Source: a virus. From it: a stretch of 64,000 bases of DNA. The notes under the pieces are model-generated. The model saw nothing but the letters and a program-made list of their open reading frames with translations, was not told where the DNA came from and searched no databases. Location: the IMG/VR virus record IMGVR_UViG_3300008120_000004, positions 62,001 through 126,000 of that record. One strand, 5' to 3'. The position numbers and the translations under genes are program-made. Positions 7,350-15,601 of this stretch are shown one piece after another. Positions within the stretch are counted from its first letter, which is position 1. The number at the start of each line of letters is the position of its first letter.

Positions 7350-8707
7350 TGGTAGATAGCGTTCAAAGAGCAGGTGCAGTAGATATTAGAACTTTAAAAT
7401 TAATTACCACTGAAAATGTTGTAATTAATTTAAAGGAGTTTTTTGTTGAGCTTAATATTTACGAAGATATCTTTTCACCATGTATGAAAGGTGATATTGT
7501 TTTATCTGATAGTAGAAATATTATTGATTTAGGTAATTTAGTTGGTGAAGAATTAATTAATATCGAATTTGTCACACCATCCTTCGAACATGTAATAAAA
7601 AAGACGTTTAGAGTATATCAAATCTCCGATCGCGCTATTGTAAGAGATAATAATACGCAATTATTTACATTACATTTTGCATCAGTAGAATTTTTTTATG
7701 ATATTAACCTACCATTATTCAGACCATTTGAGGGTGAAATAACAGATGTAGTTAAAGAAATATTTGGTCAATACATCGCTACGGGTAGAAATTATGATGC
7801 AAACCCTGATGATAAAGGTGCGAAAGAAGAAACCGAAATAATTACACCACTAGTTATTTTAAACCCCACAACTAATAAAGTTAAATTTATTTCTCCTGGA
7901 TGGACCCCTTTCAAATGCTTAACCTGGTTAGCCTCTAAATCTATACCTAAAGAAGGTAAAGCTAAAAATTATTTGTTTTTTGAATCTAATAAATCATTTT
8001 ACTTTGGATCTTTAGAATATATTTTTAAAGAAACATTACAAAATAAAGAAACTATAGGTACATACTTTAAGTCAGCTGCAAACTTTAAAGAAGGTATGTT
8101 AGATTCTACTCATCTAAATCGAGAATATTTTATCGCTAAAGATGTTACTATGGTTGAAAATATCGACCATATTAAAAATTATACTAACGGGTATCTAGCT
8201 AATAGACTGTATTTTTTAGATGTAATGAATAAAACCTATGATGTAATTAATTATGATTACGTTGAAGAATATAAGAACCAATGGCATACAGCAGGCTTTG
8301 GAGATTATGCCGTACCCATTTTCTCTAAGAATGCTTTTAGAAATTCAGCTTCACACATTAGTTATTACCCAAAAAATCCTAAACTGTTTGATAATTTTAA
8401 AGATAATATTAATGAAAAAATGGGTGAGATATATGGAAATAGATTGTCAAGTTTATTGGATTTAACTAACATTAAATTGAATTTAACAATACCAGGAAGA
8501 ACCGATGTAGAGGTAGGAAAGATGTTATACTTTTCTTATCCAAGTCTTGGTGGTAAAGATGATAGTAATAACGCTGATCCTTCTAAATCAGAAGATCCCA
8601 GTTACTCAGGTTACTATTTTATTACCGCAATTCGTCATAAACTTAACTTTAACGAACATAACATGACTATGGAATGTGTTAAAGATTCATTATATACTCA
8701 GAGCTAA
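7349..8707 (+). CDS. 27: Baseplate hub protein gp27-like
   Basis: 452 residues; T4 gp27 has 391. A trimer of gp27 forms the hub ring that holds gp5 and carries the tube. Seen here: an N-terminal beta segment (RTLKLITTENVVINLKEFF, then LNIYEDIFSPCMKGDI, about residues 15-50), LVGEELINIEFVTP, and a middle part with WTPFKCLTWLASKSIP (about 191-206), where hub proteins of the gp27/VgrG-N type have a similar helix. The C-terminal section has LNLTIPGRTDVEVGKMLYFSYP and YYFITAIRHKL, typical of the late-hub beta barrel. The location directly before gp5 supports the assignment. Confidence 0.85.
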   Translation: MVDSVQRAGAVDIRTLKLITTENVVINLKEFFVELNIYEDIFSPCMKGDIVLSDSRNIIDLGNLVGEELINIEFVTPSFEHVIKKTFRVYQISDRAIVRDNNTQLFTLHFASVEFFYDINLPLFRPFEGEITDVVKEIFGQYIATGRNYDANPDDKGAKEETEIITPLVILNPTTNKVKFISPGWTPFKCLTWLASKSIPKEGKAKNYLFFESNKSFYFGSLEYIFKETLQNKETIGTYFKSAANFKEGMLDSTHLNREYFIAKDVTMVENIDHIKNYTNGYLANRLYFLDVMNKTYDVINYDYVEEYKNQWHTAGFGDYAVPIFSKNAFRNSASHISYYPKNPKLFDNFKDNINEKMGEIYGNRLSSLLDLTNIKLNLTIPGRTDVEVGKMLYFSYPSLGGKDDSNNADPSKSEDPSYSGYYFITAIRHKLNFNEHNMTMECVKDSLYTQS

Positions 8708-9804
8708 TGCAAAGAATATTCAACAAAGATGGTTTTAATTGGTGGATAGGGGTTGTTGAAGATAGAAACGACCCTGAAAAAATGGGTCGTTGTAAGGTAA
8801 GAATTTTTGGTTATCATACAGAAGTTAAAGAAGTTTTAGATACTAAAGATCTACCCTGGGCAATTCCAATTCAACCTATTACATCAGCTGCTACTTCAGG
8901 TAAAGGATCCTCACCTTTAGGACCTTTACCAGGTACTTGGGTCCTTGGTTTCTTTTTAGATGGTACCGACATGCAGCAACCTGCTATGTTAGGTACGATT
9001 GCCTCTAGTACCGTGACATCAGGATTTGAAGAGACACCAGATCCTGAATATAATACTAACCCTAATGATGGTGTTCTTAGAGATGGAACAGGTAAAGAAG
9101 TTCTTGATGAAAAAGGCGAACCGGTTAGATCAGGTACACCAGATATACCTGGGTGGAAGTTAGGACAGACATCAGAGAAGTATGAAGTAGGATCTGGCGG
9201 TCCAGGTACCATAAATGATTACAACGGTGCAGCAGCAGGAGACTTTGGAGGTGCATCGTATGGTATCTATCAAATGTATTCTGGTTTACCTGTAAGTAGC
9301 CCTAGACTTAGCAAGCCAAGAGATGGAAGCGGGGGTACTGTTAAGTCATATGTTAGAGATCCTAACTGTAAATTTAGAGATAAGTTTGCTGGTTTAACTC
9401 CTGCAACTCCTGAATTTGATAGAGCGTGGAGAGCCTGTGCCTCTAGTAATGCAGCCGCTTTTAGAGAAGATCAACACGATTTTATAGAAAGAACTATCTA
9501 TAATAAAGCAGTAAATATTTTAAAACGTCTTCAACTATGCGATGTAGATAAGTACGGCCCAGCAGTCAAAGATCTTGTATGGTCGACAGCAGTACAATGG
9601 GGCCCGGATAGAATTGATGATGCATTTAGAATTTTAGCAGATAAGAGTGTAATTACAGAAAGAGAAATTGTTGATTTAGTCACTCAACATAAAATTAGCT
9701 TAATACCGAGAATGTTTGCAAGAAGTAGTGAAGCTACAAAAACGGGTGTACGAAACCGTTACATTGCAGAGAAAGCTGACTTATATAAACTTATAAAATC
9801 ATGA
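8707..9804 (+). CDS. 5: Baseplate hub gp5-like protein: OB domain plus non-T4 muramidase domain
   Basis: 365 residues. Residues 1-100 form the gp5/VgrG OB domain (FNWWIGVVEDRNDPEKMGRCKVRIFGYH; LPGTWVLGFFLDG). T4 gp5 then carries a GH24 lysozyme and a beta-helix; here the second domain (about 155-360) is different, with EKYEVGSGGPGTIN, DFGGASYGIYQMYSG (about 179-193), a FREDQHDFI helix and VWSTAVQWG (291-299). The YE-x-G...SYG-x-YQ pattern belongs to a lysozyme-like hydrolase group found on phage tails and VgrG proteins; E160 is my candidate catalytic acid. The needle beta-helix is absent and appears to be supplied by the next gene. The activity is inferred. Confidence 0.8.
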   Translation: MQRIFNKDGFNWWIGVVEDRNDPEKMGRCKVRIFGYHTEVKEVLDTKDLPWAIPIQPITSAATSGKGSSPLGPLPGTWVLGFFLDGTDMQQPAMLGTIASSTVTSGFEETPDPEYNTNPNDGVLRDGTGKEVLDEKGEPVRSGTPDIPGWKLGQTSEKYEVGSGGPGTINDYNGAAAGDFGGASYGIYQMYSGLPVSSPRLSKPRDGSGGTVKSYVRDPNCKFRDKFAGLTPATPEFDRAWRACASSNAAAFREDQHDFIERTIYNKAVNILKRLQLCDVDKYGPAVKDLVWSTAVQWGPDRIDDAFRILADKSVITEREIVDLVTQHKISLIPRMFARSSEATKTGVRNRYIAEKADLYKLIKS

Positions 9805-12233
9805 GTAATCCTATTTTTGCTTCACAACTAAAAGGCATTTTTGAAAATCAAGTTTTTAATGCTATGAATGGTGTTGTCTCTAATATTCCAAATGAGACAC
9901 TTAGAAAAATTGCTTCTAGAGTAGCTGAGACTACCGCTACACAAACCATTAGATTAGTATCTCAAAACGCCAACAAAAACATAACAGATATACCTAAAGC
10001 CTTAGTTGGACAATTTAACCCAGTTAATTTAGTAACAGGTAATCTAGGTAGCGCGGGTGTATCTAATAATTTAAATAATCTTTTAGGTACACAAGTTACT
10101 CAACAAATTAACAATTTAATTATTAATGAGCTATCTAGAGAATTAAGAACTATATTACCACCTGGGGTTGGTGGAATAGTTAATACATCAGCTATTGTAG
10201 GTCGTATTGCAGAAATACTAGCTCCTACAGTATCTACGGGTATTACCTCCTCGCTTAAAAACTTTACCGACTCTATTTTTGGTGTAGGAGGCAAAACTCC
10301 TGCTACTGTAAATGGATTAACTACAATCTTAAGTTCAATTACTTCACCTTTCTTAGGTATTTTAGAATCTAACAAAGTCTTTTCTACAAGCATTGCTTTA
10401 AAAGGTTTAACTCAATCTAGAAATTTTAATGTAAATTCTACCGATAATAAAAACAAGTTAGCTGTTACTAAGCAAGGATTTACAGATCCAACTGCTAACT
10501 ATCCAACTAAAGAGTATGCAAAAGGACCTGAGACTAATAAATTAGCTAGAGGTGAAATTCAAGGTACTATTATACAAAAGAAAAATGACGAACGTATGAT
10601 AGGTGCCCCTTTACCTAATGGTTCGACATGGGAACAACCTATATCTCCTTATAAAGGTGAATACCCTTATAATAAAGTAACTGAAACAGAAGCCGGGCAT
10701 ATTATCGAGGTAGATGATACCCCTGGTGCAGAAAGAATTCACGTATTTCACAAATCAGGTACGTTTGTAGAAATAGACAATACTGGCTCTTTGGTGCAGA
10801 GAATCAAAGGTTCTTCCTACACTATTGTAGATAGAAATGGAAAGATTTTTATTCAAGGTACCGCGGATGTATCTGTTAAAGGTGCTATTAACGTTTACGT
10901 AGCACAAGATGCAACAGTGGAAGTTAAAGGTAATGCTAGTATTGCAGTTTATCAAGACATTAATGCAAGAGCCGGTGGTAATGTAAATATATCTGCACAA
11001 GATAATCTTAACTTAATATCTGCTAATGTTTACATCGAAGCACTAGAAAACTTTAATATTAAGTCTAATGCTCTTCTAAGCATGCATGTATCTAAAGATT
11101 TGCATGTTAGATCTAATGCTAACGCATATGTTCAAGCTACTACTTATTATCAAAATACAACTAACAGTTACAATCAAACCATAGAGAATTCATATGAAAA
11201 ACATGGTAAGTCCAGGTTTATTCAATCAGCAGAAAATATTCATGTAAAGAGTACAGGTACATATAATACTCAATCTGGTGGAGTAATGAACTTTAAATCG
11301 GGCAGTACATATAACATGCAATCAGCTGCTGCTATGAATCTCAAGGCTGGTGGTAATATTAATGAAGATGGTGCGTTGATTTATTTAAATTCCGGTACAG
11401 CGGGCACTGCTGGGGATACTACTGACTCTAAAGATAGTAAACCAGCAAGAATTGCTGATCGTTCTCTTGCTGGTATGTTGAATACAAAAGTACTTGCTGG
11501 TAGTGCTGATGATGTGCTTGCTCCTAATGAAACTGAAGTAAAAGATCCTGTGGCTGCTAATTTAGGAGACTCCTACTCAGTCTTGTTAGATGAAGAAATT
11601 CAAACTTCCAAAGAGTATAACGCTCATAAAGATAAAATTGTATTATCAGGTATTACTACAAATAGTGATTTTTCAAGAGCACCTGTCGTAGCTAGAAGTG
11701 AATCGGTTTCCTCGCAACAAACCAACACTGTATCTGCAAGTAATGATTTAAAGAGTTACAATGTACTACCAGGCAACTTTAATTTGTCTCCAAACTTTAC
11801 AGTAGAAATGCTCTCGGATAAAACTAGCTATACTAAGAGTATAATTAAAACAACTAATAATATTAAGTATGGTACTGTTATATTTAATTTAAGTAGTCTT
11901 GCATTAAATATATTAGAACCAATTTTATTAGTATATCCAGATTTGCAAATTGTTTCTGCATATAGAACACCTAACTTGGCACCAGCATCTTCATTACATA
12001 CACAAGGTAAAGCTGTGGACATTCAGTTCCAAGGTTTATCCTATGAAGAATATTTTGATAGATCTATTCAATTAGCAAGAGTATTAAACTACGATCAATT
12101 TATTTTACATTATTGTAGCTATGCTAAATCACCCTGGATTCATATTTCATATCAAGGTTCGAATAATAGAAGACAAATATCTACATTCTGGAATAACAAA
12201 AAACACTCTTCTGGTTTAAAGGAGCTTAGATAA
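9801..12233 (+). CDS. Central spike beta-helix protein with C-terminal M15-type peptidase
   Basis: 810 residues, overlapping gp5 by 4 bases. Residues 1-250 are Asn/Val/Ile-rich with helical segments. Residues about 295-535 start with an EAGHIIEVDDTPGAERI segment, the classic entry into VgrG/gp5 spikes, and continue as short alternating repeats (VKGAINVYV, VEVKGNASIAV, NLNLISANVYI) expected of a trimeric beta-helix. The C-terminus (about 665-795) resembles M15 D,D-peptidases: SAYRTPN, then SLHTQGKAVDI with H733 and D740, and WIHIS with H781 as zinc ligands. It probably punctures the outer membrane and cuts peptidoglycan cross-links. Roles are inferred from motifs; the PAAR tip is encoded two genes later. 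Confidence 0.8.
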   Translation: MSNPIFASQLKGIFENQVFNAMNGVVSNIPNETLRKIASRVAETTATQTIRLVSQNANKNITDIPKALVGQFNPVNLVTGNLGSAGVSNNLNNLLGTQVTQQINNLIINELSRELRTILPPGVGGIVNTSAIVGRIAEILAPTVSTGITSSLKNFTDSIFGVGGKTPATVNGLTTILSSITSPFLGILESNKVFSTSIALKGLTQSRNFNVNSTDNKNKLAVTKQGFTDPTANYPTKEYAKGPETNKLARGEIQGTIIQKKNDERMIGAPLPNGSTWEQPISPYKGEYPYNKVTETEAGHIIEVDDTPGAERIHVFHKSGTFVEIDNTGSLVQRIKGSSYTIVDRNGKIFIQGTADVSVKGAINVYVAQDATVEVKGNASIAVYQDINARAGGNVNISAQDNLNLISANVYIEALENFNIKSNALLSMHVSKDLHVRSNANAYVQATTYYQNTTNSYNQTIENSYEKHGKSRFIQSAENIHVKSTGTYNTQSGGVMNFKSGSTYNMQSAAAMNLKAGGNINEDGALIYLNSGTAGTAGDTTDSKDSKPARIADRSLAGMLNTKVLAGSADDVLAPNETEVKDPVAANLGDSYSVLLDEEIQTSKEYNAHKDKIVLSGITTNSDFSRAPVVARSESVSSQQTNTVSASNDLKSYNVLPGNFNLSPNFTVEMLSDKTSYTKSIIKTTNNIKYGTVIFNLSSLALNILEPILLVYPDLQIVSAYRTPNLAPASSLHTQGKAVDIQFQGLSYEEYFDRSIQLARVLNYDQFILHYCSYAKSPWIHISYQGSNNRRQISTFWNNKKHSSGLKELR

Positions 12234-12460
12234 TGGCACATGAGTTCGTAGTAATGAGAAATGGGGTACTAGAAACTTATCACAACTATGATGACATACC
12301 GGATGATTTTCAACATGTCATTAAATTTATTCCCGAGGCACCTCCACCTCCCCATACACACGAACAACATGAAGAGTTAGATTCTTGGTTAGGTAGACTT
12401 AACAGGCTTATGGAGATAGAAAAGAAAAATGCCGCTAAGTACTTACGGAACACAGTTTAG
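12233..12460 (+). CDS. Small protein of unknown function in the spike cluster
   Basis: 75 residues, translationally coupled (TAATG) to the spike gene and overlapping the next gene by 32 bases. N-terminal MAHEFVVMRNGVLETYHNYDDIPDDFQ, then a Pro-rich APPPPHTH segment and a charged helical C-terminus (LDSWLGRLNRLMEIEKK). I do not recognise a function. Its position between spike and PAAR tip, and its small soluble nature, fit an assembly adaptor or chaperone, but that is only positional inference. Confidence 0.65.
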   Translation: MAHEFVVMRNGVLETYHNYDDIPDDFQHVIKFIPEAPPPPHTHEQHEELDSWLGRLNRLMEIEKKNAAKYLRNTV

Positions 12461-13031
12461 AACAATACCAGGTGAAACTGAGACTTTTAATTCTATATCA
12501 CCTACAGGGGGTGTTGTATTTGTGGATGTAAAAGTTGACGGTATTGTAATATCTGGGCCTATAGTTACATTAACTTCTATTACACCCGGGCCAGGAGCTC
12601 CACCTGCATATTATACCTACCTATTTACATTTACAGGTAAGTATTGTACGGATATTGCAACAAACAATACTTTTATAGGTTATAATTCAGTAAACAAGAC
12701 GACACATACTTACTCTTCAGCATCTGGAGGTGAATCGTTATATGCTACTTTTGAAAACGATGTCGGTACTGTATTTGACAAATTAATTAGCTTTCAACCA
12801 GATATGTCAGATGAAAAAACAGCCATTTATACTTTTTTAGTAGATGGTGCACCTACAACAAGATCTCAAAAAATACATCTAATTCCTACTAGGTGGTACG
12901 AGAGATTACAATTTATTTGTAATCAATTACATAGTGGTAGAAATATGGCCGATGGATCTGGTTCTACTATAAATCCAATCGGTTATTACACATCAGACCC
13001 AGCTGGCTGGGTCATTCCTTCTAACTGTTAA
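12429..13031 (+). CDS. Unknown virion-cluster protein, 200 residues
   Basis: 200 residues starting MPLSTYGTQFRTIPGE, overlapping the previous gene by 32 bases in another frame. Mostly beta-type, Ser/Thr/Gly-rich sequence to about residue 110, then a mixed section with LIPTRWYERLQFICNQLHSGRN. It ends in a Pro/Ser/Cys tail. I do not recognise the family. The neighbours are the spike protein and the PAAR tip, so a hub or tip accessory role is plausible. The start is supported by reading-frame continuity and a preceding GAAAAGAAAA-type purine run rather than a strong Shine-Dalgarno. Confidence 0.6.
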   Translation: MPLSTYGTQFRTIPGETETFNSISPTGGVVFVDVKVDGIVISGPIVTLTSITPGPGAPPAYYTYLFTFTGKYCTDIATNNTFIGYNSVNKTTHTYSSASGGESLYATFENDVGTVFDKLISFQPDMSDEKTAIYTFLVDGAPTTRSQKIHLIPTRWYERLQFICNQLHSGRNMADGSGSTINPIGYYTSDPAGWVIPSNC

Positions 13032-13040
13032 GGAACTAAT

Positions 13041-13334
13041 ATGCCTGCTGCAACTAGAATTGGTGATTTAGATATAACCCATTGCTCAACTCCTGCTAGA
13101 GCACAAGGAGCAACCAGAACCTATGTAAACGGTATTCCGTGGAGTTGCCAGGGGCATATTAATACCCCACATCTTATTCCAAATGATGATCCATGTTCTA
13201 TTCACGTGGCTGGAATATCGTCTGGCTCTTCTTCTGTAAAAGTAGAAAACCTAGGAGCCGGGCGAGTTGGTGATTCTATTTCAGGGTGTACCTCTGTAGC
13301 AACCGGATCTCCTAATGTTTTTGCAGGCGGTTAA
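13041..13334 (+). CDS. PAAR-domain spike tip protein (gp5.4-like)
   Basis: 97 residues. PAAR proteins form the sharp zinc-bound point of phage and type VI secretion spikes; T4 encodes one as gp5.4. The PAAR hallmarks are RIGDLDITHCS, a VNGIPWSCQGH segment, PHLIPNDDPCSIHV, and the closing GRVGDSISGCTSVATGSPNVFAGG-type repeat (about residues 74-97). His14/Cys15 together with later His and Cys residues are the likely metal ligands. It has a good ribosome site (TAAGGAACTAATATG). It sits two genes after the beta-helix protein, which it should cap. Confidence 0.9.
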   Translation: MPAATRIGDLDITHCSTPARAQGATRTYVNGIPWSCQGHINTPHLIPNDDPCSIHVAGISSGSSSVKVENLGAGRVGDSISGCTSVATGSPNVFAGG

Positions 13335-13347
13335 CGTAAAAATTTAA

Positions 13348-13355
13348 GATAAATA
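13348..13355 (+). promoter_or_regulatory. Late promoter motif exactly 5 bases before gp25
   Basis: GATAAATA followed by TTACT and the gp25 ATG at 13361. No Shine-Dalgarno is visible in the 25 bases before the ATG. With T4-type spacing, initiation would fall on or next to the start codon, giving a leaderless gp25-gp6-gp7-like mRNA. Confidence 0.5.
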
Positions 13356-13360
13356 TTACT

Positions 13361-13759
13361 ATGGCCACCTTAAAAACACATAGAAGATACTCAGATATTA
13401 ATCTGTTATTTTCGAGACATCCTACAACCGGGGATGTTACAAAGAAAACTGATGTCGAAGCTATCAAGGCTTCGGTGCGTAATATTATTCTGACTAAAAA
13501 TTATGAAAGACCTTTTCATCCGGAAATAGGTTGCCAAGTACACAGCTTATTATTTGAAAATGTAACTCCGGTTACTATTCAAGTAATGCAAAGAACTATC
13601 GCTCAGGCTTTAGAAAAATTTGAGCCTAGAGTAACATTAGACAACGTTGTAATTGATCCTGATATTGATAATAATGGAATTAGAGTAGATGTATATTTTA
13701 CAATTAATAATACACAGGAACCTGTAGTCATAAGTACAACTCTAACAAGAATAAGATAA
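13361..13759 (+). CDS. 25: Baseplate wedge protein gp25
   Basis: 132 residues, the same size as T4 gp25. gp25 is the wedge protein that nucleates sheath assembly and is conserved to type VI TssE. The landmark KFEPRV (EPR motif, about residues 87-91) is present, as is the preceding IILTKNYERPFHPEIGCQV segment. It is the first gene after a late-promoter motif lying 5 bases upstream and is followed with no gap by gp6, matching the T4 gp25/gp6/gp7 wedge core. Confidence 0.92.
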   Translation: MATLKTHRRYSDINLLFSRHPTTGDVTKKTDVEAIKASVRNIILTKNYERPFHPEIGCQVHSLLFENVTPVTIQVMQRTIAQALEKFEPRVTLDNVVIDPDIDNNGIRVDVYFTINNTQEPVVISTTLTRIR

Positions 13760-15601
13760 ATGGCAAATTTACGAATTGCAGAGCTTGATTTTGATACTAT
13801 CAAAACCAACCTAAAAACTTTTCTTCAAAGTCAATCTGAATTTTCAGATTACGATTTTGAAGGTTCGGGTCTATCAATATTGTTAGATGTACTAGCTTAC
13901 AACACTCATTACAATGCTTATTTGGCAAATATGGTAATGAATGAAATGTTTCTTGATTCAGCTGTCAAAAGAGCATCAGCAGTATCTATTGCAAAACATT
14001 TAGGTTATACTCCTACGTCTGTAACAGGAGCGGTCGCTAAAGTAGATATTGTAGTAACCAACCCGGTTGGATTTCCTGTAACACTTACTCTAGAACGTTA
14101 TACTCCTTTTACCTGTTTAATAGACGGCTCTCCATTCACATTCTTAAATATTGAACCTGTATCTATCTCACCGGTTAATGGTGTTTACTTATTTTCAGAT
14201 GTTAGTATAAAAGAAGGTAAATTATTAGAATACTCTTATGTCGTACAAACAGGAAATCCATCAGAAAAATTTGTAATACCTAACTCCGATGTTGATATTT
14301 CTACGTTATATGTTACCGTTCAAAAATCTAATAATGATGCTACGTTAGAATCTTTTATTCGAGCTACCGACATTTCAAATTATGACGGGGATTCTAATAT
14401 CTTTTTTATAGAAGAAAATGCACTGGGCAATTACGAATTGTTTTTTGGTGACGGTATTTTAGGTAAAAAGCTAGTAGCAGGTAATATTGTAACAATAAGA
14501 TATCTGGTTAGCTCGGGTACAAATGGAAATGTATCTAATGTCATCGATCAATCGTTTACTGCAGCAGCTCCTATAGGTGGTTCCACTACAGTAGCTGTTA
14601 CTACAGTTCAAAATTCTAATGGTGGTACAGCTAGAGAATCTATCGACTCTATTCGCTTCAATGCACCTCGAGCTAATTTAGCTAAAGATAGAGCAGTTAA
14701 TAAATCCGATTATCAAACATTAATAAAAACATACTACCCAGGGATTAAATCTGTATCAGTATGGGGTGGTGAGGAAAATGTTCCCCCAGCATATGGTAAA
14801 GTTTTTATTACTCTTGCTCCTGAACCTGGGTTTGTTATTGATACAGGTACAAAAGAAAGTATTAAAAATGATTTGCTCAAAGACAGGCAAATTCTAGTAG
14901 TCACTCCTGAGTTTATAGATCCTGAATATACATATCTTAATTTAGAAGTTGTTTTAAAATATAATAAAAATTTAACAACTTTACCAGTAACATCTATTGA
15001 AAGTCTAGCAAGAACCACTGTTAACAACTTCTTTGTAAACAATGTTCAAGCTTTTGGTAAAAATTTCTATTACTCACAGCTGTTAGAAGAATTGAATAAC
15101 TGTAATCCTTCTATTGTTAGTTCTAACGCTGAAATAGCCATACAAAAAAGAATTATACCCATATTGAATGTTTCTAATGCATATACTGATGAAAATACTC
15201 TAAACTTTAATAATCGACTTCACCCAGGTGAAATTGAATCTACGAGATTTTTTATTAGTATAGGTGGCGATCTTATTCCAGTTAGATTGAGAGACGCCCC
15301 CGACACTATGCCTCCTAGTTATGATGGAACGGGTACCATTGTGATGTATAACCCTATTACTATGGTAACTATTGATACTATTGGAACTGTAAATTATGCA
15401 ACCGGTGAAATGAAGATTAACGGGTTTACCCCAGTAGGTTTTCCAACCGGTGTATTTGATATTAGGATAAATGCTAAGCTACAAGAAAATTCCACAGATG
15501 TTTCGGTATTAAGAAATCAAGTAATAGATCTGGATAATACTGTTGCGTTTGAAGAAGCAAATAGAGTCTCAGGTTTAACCATTCAGGTTACAGCAGTATA
15601 A
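13760..15601 (+). CDS. 6: Baseplate wedge protein gp6
   Basis: 613 residues (T4 gp6: 660). gp6 forms the inner iris ring of the baseplate together with gp25 and gp7. The N-terminus has the family signature FEGSGLSILLDVLAYNTHYNAYLANM (about residues 34-59), followed by AVKRASAVSIAKHLGYTP. A central J-type baseplate block, with GFGDGILGKKL-like and ARANLAKDRAVNKSDYQ-like motifs (about 235-325), matches the P2 gpJ superfamily. It starts one base after the gp25 stop and overlaps the next start as TAATG. Confidence 0.9.
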   Translation: MANLRIAELDFDTIKTNLKTFLQSQSEFSDYDFEGSGLSILLDVLAYNTHYNAYLANMVMNEMFLDSAVKRASAVSIAKHLGYTPTSVTGAVAKVDIVVTNPVGFPVTLTLERYTPFTCLIDGSPFTFLNIEPVSISPVNGVYLFSDVSIKEGKLLEYSYVVQTGNPSEKFVIPNSDVDISTLYVTVQKSNNDATLESFIRATDISNYDGDSNIFFIEENALGNYELFFGDGILGKKLVAGNIVTIRYLVSSGTNGNVSNVIDQSFTAAAPIGGSTTVAVTTVQNSNGGTARESIDSIRFNAPRANLAKDRAVNKSDYQTLIKTYYPGIKSVSVWGGEENVPPAYGKVFITLAPEPGFVIDTGTKESIKNDLLKDRQILVVTPEFIDPEYTYLNLEVVLKYNKNLTTLPVTSIESLARTTVNNFFVNNVQAFGKNFYYSQLLEELNNCNPSIVSSNAEIAIQKRIIPILNVSNAYTDENTLNFNNRLHPGEIESTRFFISIGGDLIPVRLRDAPDTMPPSYDGTGTIVMYNPITMVTIDTIGTVNYATGEMKINGFTPVGFPTGVFDIRINAKLQENSTDVSVLRNQVIDLDNTVAFEEANRVSGLTIQVTAV

